Origin: Phycisphaera sp.
GTDB taxonomy: Bacteria; Planctomycetota; Phycisphaerae; Phycisphaerales; UBA1924
Reading direction: 5' to 3'
Length of the DNA: 64,000 bases
Assembly (NCBI GenBank): GCA_020639255.1
Contig: JACKGZ010000002.1
Location: forward strand, 186,001 to 250,000
In this document: one piece after another, positions 54,277 to 63,715 of the stretch
Layout of the letters: each line of letters opens with the position of its first letter
Position numbering within the stretch: the first letter of the stretch is position 1
Position numbers and translations under genes: made by a program
Notes under the pieces: generated by a model
Told to the model about the DNA's origin: nothing
The model's input: only the letters and a program-made list of their open reading frames with translations
Database searches by the model: none

Positions 54277-55893
54277 ATGTCGGACTTGCAAGCGGGCAAC
54301 GGTTCCACGGACGGGACGGATGCGATGAACCCAGGCGATCAGGGTGCGAGCGGAACCGGCGGTGCATCGCTGACCAGGACGGCTGCGCGCGGGGTTGCGT
54401 GGACATCGGCCGTCTCGCTCGCCGAGCGGATTTCCGCGTTCGGCATCCAATTTCTGCTGGCGGCTCTGCTCTCGCTCGAGACGTGGGGCGCTTGGGGCAT
54501 CATCACATCGGTCGTGATGCTGTTCACCGGCTTCGCGTCGACCGGTGTGCGCGAGGTGCTGATCCATCGGAGTTCGTCGTATCGGCTCTGGAGCGGGCCG
54601 GCGCTGTGGTTCGCGCTGGTGTGGGGTCTGGCGCTCTCGCTCTTGACGGCCGCCGTGGCCTGGCCCGTCTCGCTGATGGTGAAGCCGGAGTACGCGACCG
54701 AGACATTGCTCGGGTTGCTTGTCGTTGCGCCGACGCCGCTGATGCAGTCGTTGTTCTCGGTGCCGAGGGCGAAGCTGGCGATCGATCACCGGTTCAAGGA
54801 GGCGGCGCTGATCTATGCGCTGCCCGGGATCGGCCAGCTCGTGCTGACGCTAGTGCTGGCGTGGATGGGCATGCGGATCATGGCGTTCGCGATCCCGTAC
54901 ACGCTGGCGATGCTTGTGCGGACGGTGCTCATGATGCGCGCGGCCCGTGTGTGGCTGAGCGGCCCGCTGCGGGTGAGCCGGTGGAAGTACTTCACGGGTG
55001 ACGCGCGCCGTGTGTGGGTCGAGTCGACCGCGGTCTGGATGCGCGGGCAGGCGGACGTGCTGATCGTCGGGCTCTTTGCGACACAGGCGGAGGTCGGTCT
55101 CTACACATTTGCAAGGAACATGTCGCGGCAGATGGTGACGCTGTTTACTCAGCAGGTCGCTGGCGTGATCCAGCCGATGCTCGTCACGATGCAGGCGGAT
55201 CCGAAGCGCCTGCTCTCGGCGTTCATGCGTTCGTCGCGGTTGCTGGCGTTTATGGGCGTGCCGATGACGATCGGGATCGCCGCGGTGATGTGGCCCGGGA
55301 CGTCGCTGGTGATGGACGAGGAGAAGTGGGCCGAGCTGCCTCTCGTATTGACGGCGATGTCTGTCGGCATCGCGTTGCGCGTGCTGACCGAGTCGGCGGT
55401 GAGCCTGAAGTTCGCGATCGGGCGGTTCCGTGAGCAGCAGGTCTTCTCGGTGGTCAGTTCGGTGTTCTTCTGCTTGTGCGTGGGGCTCGGGGCCTGGCAG
55501 GGCGGCGTGCTCGGCGCGTCGATCGGCTTCGCGGTGTTCTGCGCGGGCGCTGGGCCGTTGCAGTTCCTGACCGCGGTGCAGCCGGTGGGGGGCGGCTGGA
55601 AGGAAACCTCGCAGGCGGTCTTCATGCCGATGATCTGGTCGCTCATCGCGATCGCGCCCTGGACGATTCTTTCCGAGGTGATCGGTCACAGAACGAAGGC
55701 GTGGCAGGCCGTCGAGGTGATAATGGTGGTCGCGTGCTCGGCCCTGACGTATCTGCTGCTGGCGATTGCGCTGCGCATGCCTGAACTCGCCGAGCTTGCC
55801 GAGCGCGTGCGCGATCAGTCGCCGGGCAGGCTGCGTCCTTTTGTTGACCGGCTCACCGCGCCGATGATGGTGCGAAAGGGACGCTCCGCATGA
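54277..55893 (+). CDS. Wzx-like polysaccharide flippase
   Basis: 538 residues with about twelve to fourteen membrane segments. After a polar N-terminus, TAARGVAWTSAVSLAERISA and the segments that follow match the MATE/MurJ-like oligosaccharide flippase group (Wzx/PST). It carries lipid-linked repeat units to the periplasmic side, the partner step of the Wzy-like polymerase at 39227. The start codon is uncertain (a second ATG at 54325 has no better site). Its stop overlaps the start of the transporter gene (ATGA). Confidence 0.85.
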   Translation: MSDLQAGNGSTDGTDAMNPGDQGASGTGGASLTRTAARGVAWTSAVSLAERISAFGIQFLLAALLSLETWGAWGIITSVVMLFTGFASTGVREVLIHRSSSYRLWSGPALWFALVWGLALSLLTAAVAWPVSLMVKPEYATETLLGLLVVAPTPLMQSLFSVPRAKLAIDHRFKEAALIYALPGIGQLVLTLVLAWMGMRIMAFAIPYTLAMLVRTVLMMRAARVWLSGPLRVSRWKYFTGDARRVWVESTAVWMRGQADVLIVGLFATQAEVGLYTFARNMSRQMVTLFTQQVAGVIQPMLVTMQADPKRLLSAFMRSSRLLAFMGVPMTIGIAAVMWPGTSLVMDEEKWAELPLVLTAMSVGIALRVLTESAVSLKFAIGRFREQQVFSVVSSVFFCLCVGLGAWQGGVLGASIGFAVFCAGAGPLQFLTAVQPVGGGWKETSQAVFMPMIWSLIAIAPWTILSEVIGHRTKAWQAVEVIMVVACSALTYLLLAIALRMPELAELAERVRDQSPGRLRPFVDRLTAPMMVRKGRSA

Positions 55894-57698
55894 CCTGGCA
55901 GGCTTGGACAACGCTCGGTGTGATCCTGGCGATGGTGCTGGTCCTCGTGCGCGGCCGCTACGGCCCGGACGTCGTGATCGTCGCGGCTGTCTCGCTGCTG
56001 GTGTTTCTTGGTGTGCTCAGGCCCGATGAGGCGTTGGCCGGGATGTCTAACCAGGGCGTTGTCACGATCGCCGTGCTCTACGTCGTGGTCTGCGGCCTGA
56101 CCGAGACGGGCGCGGTGCGATGGATCGGCTCGATCATGCTGGGTCGGCCCAAGACTCAGCGTGGCGCACTGCTTCGACTCGTCGCACCGGTGACGGCACT
56201 GTCGGGTTTCGTCAACAACACGCCGATCGTCGCGATGATGATCCCGGCGATCGATGACTTCTGCAAGCGCCGTCAGTGGCCCGTCTCGAAGTTCATGATC
56301 CCGCTGAGCTACGCGGCGATCCTCGGCGGCACGTGCACGCTCATCGGCACGAGCACGAACCTCGTCGTCAACGGCGAGTGGGTCGCCTCGGGCCGCGAGC
56401 CGATGGGCATCTTCGCGATCGCGCTCGTGGGCGTGCCGTTCGCGCTTGTGGGCGCGGTGTATCTCACGACGATCGGATCGGCGCTGCTGCCCTCGCGTGG
56501 CGGGATACTCAGCCCGGGCGACGACGCGCGGGCGTACACGGTCGAGATGCTCGTCGCGACGGGCGGACCGCTCGAGGGCAAGACGATCGAGCAGGCGGGC
56601 TTGCGTCACCTGCCCGGCCTCTTCCTCGCGGAGATCGAGCGCGAGGGCTCGATCCTCGCGGCCGTCGGTCCGAACGAGAGGCTTCAGGGGAGCGACCGGC
56701 TCGTGTTCGTTGGACAGGTCGATTCGGTGGTGGACCTTCAGAAGATCCGCGGCCTCGAGCCCGCGACGAACCAGGTCGTCAAGCTGAACGAACCCAGGCC
56801 CAACCGCGTGCTTGTCGAGGCGGTCGTCAGCAACAGCCACCCGCTGCTGGGTCAGAGCGTGCGCGAGGGGCGGTTCCGGACGAAGTACAACGCGGTCATC
56901 ATCGCCGTGGCCCGCAACGGCGAGCAGATCCGTCGCAAGATCGGCGAGATCGTGATCCGCCAGGGCGACACGCTCCTGCTCGAGGCGCCGCGATCTTTCA
57001 TCGCGCAGATGCGCGACTCGCGGGACTACTACCTCGTGAGTGAGGTCGCCGACTCGGCGCCCGTGCGGCACGAGAAGGCGATGCTTGCGATTGGGATCGT
57101 GGGGCTGATGGTGGCGCTCGCGACGATCCAGCCGACGTTGCCGATCCCGATGGTCGCCGGCGGCGGGAACGTCAAGATCGGCATGCTGCACGCGGCGGTC
57201 TTTGCGGCGGGGCTGATGCTCGTGCTGCGGTGCTGCTACGGCTGGCAGGCGCGCAAGAGCGTGGACTGGGCGGTGCTCGTCACGATCGCCGGTTCGCTCG
57301 CGCTCGGCAAGGCACTCGAAGCCTCGGGTGCGGCCGAGCGGATCGCCGACACGGTCGTCGGCTTTGCGGGCACGAACCCCTGGCTCATCCTGGGCGCGGT
57401 GTACCTGATGACGATGCTCCTGACAGAGATGATCACGAACAACGCCGCGGCGATCTTGATGTTCTTCATCGCCGAGTCGGCAGCCGAGAAGCTCGGAGTG
57501 GATTTCCAACCCTTTGCCATCGCCATCATGATGGCCGCCAGCGCGAGCTTCTCGACACCGCTGGGGTATCAGACGAACCTGATGGTTCTGGCACCGGGCG
57601 GGTACAAGTTCGGCGACTATCTCCGCGTCGGCGTGCCCCTGAACATCCTCGGGATGATCGTGACGGTCGGGCTGACGCCGCTGTTCTTCGAGTTCTGA
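55890..57698 (+). CDS. SLC13/DASS-type permease with TrkA-C domains
   Basis: 602 residues. Membrane segments flank two regulatory TrkA-C/RCK_C domains at roughly residues 205-370 (LEGKTIEQAGLRHLPG, LVEAVVSNSHPLLGQSVREG). Helical hairpins with SGFVNNTPIVAMMIP and ASASFSTPLGYQTNLMVLAP carry the conserved Asn-Thr motifs of the divalent anion/sodium symporter family. Transported ions could be sulfate, dicarboxylates or others. Co-translated with the flippase, which hints at sulfate supply for a sulfated glycan, but this is speculative. Confidence 0.9.
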   Translation: MTWQAWTTLGVILAMVLVLVRGRYGPDVVIVAAVSLLVFLGVLRPDEALAGMSNQGVVTIAVLYVVVCGLTETGAVRWIGSIMLGRPKTQRGALLRLVAPVTALSGFVNNTPIVAMMIPAIDDFCKRRQWPVSKFMIPLSYAAILGGTCTLIGTSTNLVVNGEWVASGREPMGIFAIALVGVPFALVGAVYLTTIGSALLPSRGGILSPGDDARAYTVEMLVATGGPLEGKTIEQAGLRHLPGLFLAEIEREGSILAAVGPNERLQGSDRLVFVGQVDSVVDLQKIRGLEPATNQVVKLNEPRPNRVLVEAVVSNSHPLLGQSVREGRFRTKYNAVIIAVARNGEQIRRKIGEIVIRQGDTLLLEAPRSFIAQMRDSRDYYLVSEVADSAPVRHEKAMLAIGIVGLMVALATIQPTLPIPMVAGGGNVKIGMLHAAVFAAGLMLVLRCCYGWQARKSVDWAVLVTIAGSLALGKALEASGAAERIADTVVGFAGTNPWLILGAVYLMTMLLTEMITNNAAAILMFFIAESAAEKLGVDFQPFAIAIMMAASASFSTPLGYQTNLMVLAPGGYKFGDYLRVGVPLNILGMIVTVGLTPLFFEF

Positions 57699-57732
57699 TC
57701 GTCTTCGTGATCGAGTCGCTACGCTGTGAGCC

Positions 57733-58521
<789 letters not shown>

Positions 58522-59751
58522 TCAGATACAACCCCGCCGGGCGCCGGCGACGAACGCTGAAAAATCGGCCGGAGTGACCTGCCCGTCGTTGTTCTGGTCT
58601 GCCTGCGGGCTCTGCGCGTTGTACGCATTGATCCAAAGGTCGAGATCGCTCGCGTCGGTGACGCCGTCGCTGTTGAGATCGGCGCGGCACGGTTCGAGTA
58701 TGAGTTGCCAGCAAGCACCGGTGGCTTCGTTCGGTCCGGTCATGCCGCCGACGAGCGCCCAGCCGTCGGCGAGCGGCACCAAGTTGCGGTGGTCCATTGT
58801 GGGCGTGCGCGGTGGGGAGATGTAGAGTGTCACCCAGCGATCCCGCGGTGCGTGATAGGCGAGGACTTGATTCAGCGGCATCGCGGGCTGGCCGTCGTAT
58901 CCATTCCCGGAGATGTTGTACGGGTTGTCGGTGCCCCCGACGATAAGGATCGATCCGTTTGGTGTCGCGCCGAGGGAGCCGGCCGCACGATACGTCGGCG
59001 AGCCCGGGTGCGCGGGCAGCTCCTCCCATGCGATGAGCGACGGATCGTCCGGATCGATCGTGCCCCGATAGACACTGTTGGAGATCGTGAACCCGCCGTC
59101 GCTGACGGAGCCGTCGATGTACAGAAGTGTGTTTCCCGAGATCCCGCCCGTGTGCCCGAAGAGTCCGTCACTGGGTCCGGGTATCGGTGTGGCCTGCTGC
59201 CATGTGTCGTGGTGTGTGTCATATACCTGCACGCGTGTGGTATTGTCGTTGATCGGTCCGTGCCAGCCTGAGATCAGGTAGATGTAGCGATCCGAGTACA
59301 CCGCGGGCACGGTGTCGTCGACCTCGAACGGGACATCTGCGAGCTGTGTATATGTGTCGGTGTCGGGTTCGTATCGGAAGAGCCGCTTCTCGGTGATCTC
59401 GGTGCGCGAGGGTGAATAGCCGCCGATCAAATAGACACTGCCTGCAACAGTGACTGCGGACGCCGCGACTTTGGCCCGGCCGCGCGAGTCTTGCGGTGCA
59501 TCGGCGATGGGTTCCCACTGACCGCCGGGCCAGTCGAGTTTGTATGAGTGAAGCGTCGCGTTGGCAAGCCCGGTCGCGGGCGGGCGGATGCCCATGAACG
59601 AGTACAGTGTCCACGTGCCGTCGCCATGATCGAAGCTTGTCACCGCGTTGTTGCTGATCGACTCTGGCAGCGGGGGTAGAGGAACCCATTGGCCGTCTTG
59701 AGCGAGCACGGGCGAAATAATGAGCGAAAGAGCGATGGATACGAGCTTCAT
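58522..59751 (-). CDS. Secreted kelch-like propeller with divergent dockerin
   Basis: 409 residues. Signal peptide (VSIALSLIISPVLAQ). Kelch-type blades follow: TVAGSVYLIGGYSPSRTEIT, VYSDRYIYLISGWHG, GSILIVGGTDNPYNIS, ADGWALVGGM, each with the Gly-Gly pair. The C-terminal module is an atypical dockerin: DLNSDGVTDASDLDLWINAY and DQNNDGQVTPADFSAFVAGA. It lacks the two middle cysteines but retains the outer two (CRAD and GCI). No clear ribosome site; a GTG two codons upstream is possible. Confidence 0.85.
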   Translation of the reverse strand: MKLVSIALSLIISPVLAQDGQWVPLPPLPESISNNAVTSFDHGDGTWTLYSFMGIRPPATGLANATLHSYKLDWPGGQWEPIADAPQDSRGRAKVAASAVTVAGSVYLIGGYSPSRTEITEKRLFRYEPDTDTYTQLADVPFEVDDTVPAVYSDRYIYLISGWHGPINDNTTRVQVYDTHHDTWQQATPIPGPSDGLFGHTGGISGNTLLYIDGSVSDGGFTISNSVYRGTIDPDDPSLIAWEELPAHPGSPTYRAAGSLGATPNGSILIVGGTDNPYNISGNGYDGQPAMPLNQVLAYHAPRDRWVTLYISPPRTPTMDHRNLVPLADGWALVGGMTGPNEATGACWQLILEPCRADLNSDGVTDASDLDLWINAYNAQSPQADQNNDGQVTPADFSAFVAGARRGCI

Positions 59752-59800
59752 CGCCACAGCATATCGGGCGTCATGCTGCCTTCGAGAAGAATGCGATCAA

Positions 59801-60817
59801 TTACGCCGGTTTGATGCCGAGTGCCTCAATCGCGCCGATGACATGTCCGTGCACCCGTGGCGGGGCGCAGACGATGCCTTTGTTCTTCTCGAGGCCGCGG
59901 CCGTGCGAGAAATCGAGCGCATGGCCCATGATGTCGGTGACAAAGCAGCCCGCCTCGGTCGCCACGAGCGCCCCGGCGGCGTGGTCCCAGATGCGCTCGA
60001 CATACCCCGGGCGCGTCGGCATGCGCAGGTACGCGTGGGCCTGTCCGCGAGCGGTGACGGCGTACTTGCACTGGCTGTCGATCTTCACCGGCTCACCCGT
60101 CGGATGCCCGTACTCCTTCTCGACGTATTCGAGGATCCGTGCGGTGTCGTCGGCGTTGCTGTGGGCCTTCTCGACCGAGCCGCAGACGCTGATAGGGGCA
60201 CCCTCGTCGACGTCGTTGCATCGGATGCGTGTTGGCGAAGTCTTGCCGACGATCTCGAACGCGCCGTCGCCCTTGATTGCCTCGTACACGCAGCCCCGGG
60301 GGTCGGGCGTGTCGAGGTCGGCCGAGAAATCAGCGGGAAGGTTCGGGCAACCCATCGCGCCGACAACGGGCTCGCCGCGCTCGACGTATGCGAGCGCGAT
60401 GGCGTATTGCTGTCCGCGGAGGAAGCCCTTGGTGCCGTCGATCGGGTCGAGCGTCCAGAAGCCGCCGTGGTGGGTGTCGCCCGCGCCGATGTCGATGAGC
60501 TTCAGCACGTCGTCGGCGTTCAGATCATCGAAGACTTCCTGCGCCGCGGCGACGACAGCTTCCAGATGCGCGTCGTGTCCGTCTTCACGCAGGAACTTGG
60601 AGTCTTCCTCGCCCACGAGCACGATCTCGCCCAGGCGATCGGTCAGCACCCGTGCCACCACAGCCTGGCTCGCGAAGTCGGCGACTGTCACCGGGCTTTT
60701 GTCGTCCTTGGTGATCTGGCGCACGCTGTCGAGCGCGGACTGGACTTGTCGGCACACCCCCGAGGCGATTGTGACGGCGTCGCGTGCGGCTTCGAGCATC
60801 TTCGCGTAGTCGGCCAT
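59801..60817 (-). CDS. 3'(2'),5'-bisphosphate nucleotidase-like (inositol monophosphatase family)
   Basis: 338 residues. GEED at 69-72, DPIDGTKGF at 124-132 (metal-binding Asp pair) and RIWDHAAGALVATEAGC near the C-terminus are the family signature. The PIDGTKGFLRG variant and overall length match Hal2/CysQ-type enzymes that remove phosphate from PAP, a by-product of sulfation. GAAGGAG precedes the ATG. Its 5' leader contains a perfect 9-bp hairpin (60835-60857). A role in sulfate use fits the SLC13 transporter 2 kb away, but co-regulation is not shown. Confidence 0.92.
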   Translation of the reverse strand: MADYAKMLEAARDAVTIASGVCRQVQSALDSVRQITKDDKSPVTVADFASQAVVARVLTDRLGEIVLVGEEDSKFLREDGHDAHLEAVVAAAQEVFDDLNADDVLKLIDIGAGDTHHGGFWTLDPIDGTKGFLRGQQYAIALAYVERGEPVVGAMGCPNLPADFSADLDTPDPRGCVYEAIKGDGAFEIVGKTSPTRIRCNDVDEGAPISVCGSVEKAHSNADDTARILEYVEKEYGHPTGEPVKIDSQCKYAVTARGQAHAYLRMPTRPGYVERIWDHAAGALVATEAGCFVTDIMGHALDFSHGRGLEKNKGIVCAPPRVHGHVIGAIEALGIKPA

Positions 60818-60834
60818 GTTGTTGGCTCCTTCCA

Positions 60835-60857
60835 CAGGCAGCGTAGGTCGCTGCCTG
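60835..60857 (-). promoter_or_regulatory. Leader hairpin of the bisphosphate nucleotidase gene
   Basis: Perfect 9-bp stem CAGGCAGCG / CGCTGCCTG with a 5-base loop, ending next to the ribosome site (GGAAGGAG, 60821-60834 region). It could protect or regulate the transcript, or act with the adjacent terminator. Confidence 0.4.
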
Positions 60858-60870
60858 CGGCGAAGCCCGG

Positions 60871-60908
60871 ATGCAAAGCGGGCCGGGAGTTTGAGGCTCC
60901 CGGCCCGC
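60871..60908 (-). terminator. Rho-independent terminator
   Basis: Perfect 12-bp stem GCGGGCCGGGAG / CTCCCGGCCCGC with a 7-base loop; on the minus strand TTTGCAT follows. It closes the serine protease gene. Confidence 0.8.
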
Positions 60909-60959
60909 GTGCGTGGCTGTCAGACTCAGCAGACCGAAGCTGCCAAGTGTGTCAGAGAA

Positions 60960-63317
60960 TCAGAGGCCGGGGCAGCCGGCGTTGTAGTTGCTGACCCAGG
61001 CGCTGAAGTCGGCCGGGGTGCAGTTGCCGTCGCCGTTCTGATCGCAACCGAAGCTGCTGGAGTTGAACGCAGCAACCCAGGAGCTGAAGTCGGCGGGCGA
61101 GATCAGGCCGTCGTTGTTGACGTCGGCGAGGCAGTCAACGATGGTGAACTGGCCGGCGTCGACAGCGGTGTTGTTGCTAGTGACGACCTCGTTGGTGAGG
61201 GTCGGGATGCGGAGGCCGGCGAAGTAGTTGCCCGGAGCGAGGCTGCCGGGAACGCTGAAGGACCACGACCAGCCGTTGGACGTACCGCCGGGAGCGATGC
61301 TGCCGATAGTGCCGCTGTTGGCGAGCGTGTCGGCCGTGTTGATGGTGTTGTTGGTGGAGATGCGGATCTCAACGGGGATGGTGCCTGTGGCAGCGGTGCC
61401 GACGTTGGCGACGTCGAAGTTGCTGACCGAGACCGACTGGCCGTGGTAGTAGCTTCCGTTGCCGGCGTCAAAGTTGCTGGCGGCGGCGTCGGGGCGGCCC
61501 TGGAGCTGGATCGGGGTGCTGTTGAGCCAGTAGTTCGATGCCACGCTGTTGTCGACGTCATCGGAGCAGCTGATGATGATGCCGATGTAGCGGGGGCCCT
61601 CGCCGAGGCTGGCGGGCAGGTTGACCGATTGCACAGGCGTGGTGAACGAAGCGTTGCCGGCCAGGCCCGAGTAGGTGAAGCTGCCGATCTCGGGGTCGCC
61701 GGTCGACAGAACATTGTTGCTCGAAGCGCGGACGCTCATGGTGATGCTGTTGGACGCTTCGGCACCGAGGTTCTGGAAGACGGCCTGAACGTTGATGTTC
61801 GAGCCGAGGAAGAACGTGCCCGCCGAGTTCTGGAAGGCCGTGATGGTCGGGTCGGCGACGTCGTTCACCGAGATTTCCCAGGCATCCTGGCCCGAGGAAT
61901 CGTTGTTGCCGGTGTTGGCGTCGCTGTTGTCGATGAGCAGACCGACCCAGCGTGTGCTGGTGGGCGTGTTCTTCGGGATGGTGAGTGTGCGGGTCGTCGC
62001 AAAGACGGAGCCGTTGGTGCCGAAGTTCGCCGAGAACGTGCCCGAAGCGAGTGAGGTGTCACTTGTGCTGATGAGGTCGTTGGTGGAGAGGCGGTAGCTG
62101 TAGGGCACGTTGCCGTTGTAGGCAGCCTGCGACCAGTTGCCGACGATCGCGTTGACGGTGATCGTGTCACCGGCGTTGACGCTGGTGACGCCGCTGGTCT
62201 CGCGGGTCCAGATGGCCCAGAGGTCGTACGTGGTGGGCTTGGCGGCTTCGATGAATGTATCACGGACGTACTCGAACGAGCCCTGCCAGAAGTTGCAGTG
62301 GCGGGTGTAGGTCGAGCGGTCCGAAGTCGAAGCGACGCCATACGCATAGCGTGACGACCCGTCGATGCGGTAGTTGCTCGAGCCCGACATGCCGCCGTAG
62401 CCGGCACTGTTGTACTGTGCGCGGTTGGACGACGGGCACGAGTCGAATGTACCGAAGCGGTAGTACATGAAGTTGCCGTTCCAGCCGTAGGCGCTCTCGG
62501 CGGGGTAGCTGGCGTTGTTCCAGGAGTAGTCCGTTGTGAACGTGTCGCAGTTCGAGCTGTAGCCGTAGCCGAAGTTGCCGGTGATCATGCCGATCGGGCG
62601 ATCGATTCGGACATAACCCTGGTCGTAGTTGAAGTCGCCGCTGCTGGTCCAGCCGGTCCAGCTGACGAGGTTGGTGACATAGCCCGAGCCGAATGGCCAG
62701 TCCTGCTCATCGGTGTAGGGCGTGCCGCCGTTGCTGCCGTCGTCGTTCTCGTAGCCGGGGAAGACGTAGATCTGATCGGCCCAGGCGCCGCCCGAGCCTT
62801 CGTTGATGCAGTGACCGGCAGTGAGCACGGTGCGACGGTCGATGAGCGTGCCGGAGCAGACGTACCAGCCGTCCGGGAAGTGCATCAGCAGCTTGCAGTT
62901 GATGTTCCACGGGGAGGATTCCGGGTTGCCGACGAGGCTCAACGAGCCCATGTTCTCACCGTAGATGTTCTCGCCGAAGTCTTGTTCGAGGAGGCCCATC
63001 GCCGGCTCGACGGCCTGGCCCGGGAGCTCGATGAAGTTCTGGGGCACTTCGCCGACCGTCACCATGCCGGTGGCGACGTCGTACATCACCGGGCGGACGG
63101 TTGAGGGATCGGCTGTGACATGGGGCACGCGCGAGTCATCCGGCATCGGCCTGGGTTGGGCAAAGTTCGCCTCGGGGGGCGGGGTGCGGCGGGCTTGATC
63201 GGCCCGGTGCTCGGCCAGACCGGGCTCGTCCTCGACGACAACCGGCTGAGCCATAACGCTCGCTGCCAGGCCCGCGTATGCGAGCACAGCCAAACATGCT
63301 TTCTTCTCGAATTTCAT
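60960..63317 (-). CDS. Secreted trypsin-like serine protease with CARDB-like domains and dockerin
   Basis: 785 residues. Signal peptide (LAVLAYAGLAASVMAQP), a pro-like polar region to about residue 120, then a chymotrypsin-fold protease: TVLTAGHC (His169), NYDQGYVRID (Asp232) and GYGGMSGSSNYR (Ser311), resembling V8/glutamyl-endopeptidase-like enzymes. Three beta domains of the CARDB/Ig type follow (residues 370-725, with NTGNNDSSG and YIGIIISCSDDVDNSVASNY), then a full dockerin ending NAGCPGL. The protein is probably anchored outside the cell by the dockerin. GGAG 8 bases upstream of the start; a 398-base non-coding region precedes it. Confidence 0.9.
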   Translation of the reverse strand: MKFEKKACLAVLAYAGLAASVMAQPVVVEDEPGLAEHRADQARRTPPPEANFAQPRPMPDDSRVPHVTADPSTVRPVMYDVATGMVTVGEVPQNFIELPGQAVEPAMGLLEQDFGENIYGENMGSLSLVGNPESSPWNINCKLLMHFPDGWYVCSGTLIDRRTVLTAGHCINEGSGGAWADQIYVFPGYENDDGSNGGTPYTDEQDWPFGSGYVTNLVSWTGWTSSGDFNYDQGYVRIDRPIGMITGNFGYGYSSNCDTFTTDYSWNNASYPAESAYGWNGNFMYYRFGTFDSCPSSNRAQYNSAGYGGMSGSSNYRIDGSSRYAYGVASTSDRSTYTRHCNFWQGSFEYVRDTFIEAAKPTTYDLWAIWTRETSGVTSVNAGDTITVNAIVGNWSQAAYNGNVPYSYRLSTNDLISTSDTSLASGTFSANFGTNGSVFATTRTLTIPKNTPTSTRWVGLLIDNSDANTGNNDSSGQDAWEISVNDVADPTITAFQNSAGTFFLGSNINVQAVFQNLGAEASNSITMSVRASSNNVLSTGDPEIGSFTYSGLAGNASFTTPVQSVNLPASLGEGPRYIGIIISCSDDVDNSVASNYWLNSTPIQLQGRPDAAASNFDAGNGSYYHGQSVSVSNFDVANVGTAATGTIPVEIRISTNNTINTADTLANSGTIGSIAPGGTSNGWSWSFSVPGSLAPGNYFAGLRIPTLTNEVVTSNNTAVDAGQFTIVDCLADVNNDGLISPADFSSWVAAFNSSSFGCDQNGDGNCTPADFSAWVSNYNAGCPGL

Positions 63318-63480
63318 GTATCTATCTCCACTGGGGGCGCTGATATCGCGCCATTCCTCTACTCACTCACCCCGCGGAAGAATGTCCGGAGGGCGATCTG
63401 AACAGACTGCACGAGTACATCCGTGAACGAGTTGACGTCCCCGACACACAATTTTCCGGAACGGATGGTCGCGGAAATCC

Positions 63481-63595
63481 GGGGTGATCATCTAAAGAAC
63501 CAGGTGATCCCCTGACAAGAAAACACCTAGGAATTCACCCTCAGATCAGGTGATTTTTGTATAATGTAAACACCCAAACAGGGGTGCTTTATACA
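63481..63595. promoter_or_regulatory. GGTGA-type repeats and an inverted repeat upstream of the protease
   Basis: GGGGTGATC (63481), CAGGTGATC (63501), CAGGTGATT (63547) and inverse copies CACCTAG (63524) and TTCACCC (63534) within 75 bases. Next to them, TGTATAA...CACCC and GGGGTG...TTATACAT form a long imperfect hairpin around 63556-63595. Suggests several binding sites for one regulator. Confidence 0.4.
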
Positions 63596-63647
63596 TAATA
63601 ACAACCACAGAATCGCGGCTTCAGTCGAAATAGTTGCGAATAGCTAT

Positions 63648-63681
63648 TCACAAATAAATAACCCCCGCCGAAGCAGGGGTT
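63648..63681 (-). terminator. Rho-independent terminator with UUCG tetraloop
   Basis: On the minus strand AACCCCTGC-TTCG-GCGGGGGTT, a 9-bp stem (one G-T pair) with the stable TTCG loop, followed by ATTTATTTG. It closes the dockerin gene ending at 63716. Confidence 0.88.
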
Positions 63682-63715
63682 GAAAGAGGATGGATTGTAT
63701 GCGATGCCGGTGTCG

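Larger units (their letters stand above)
63318..63715 (-). other. 398-base non-coding region upstream of the protease
   Basis: No gene visible on either strand. AT-rich in its middle. It holds the GGTGA-type elements (63481-63595) and the terminator of the next gene (63648-63681). It is probably the promoter region of the protease gene; I would not assign exact -35 and -10 boxes. Confidence 0.6.
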
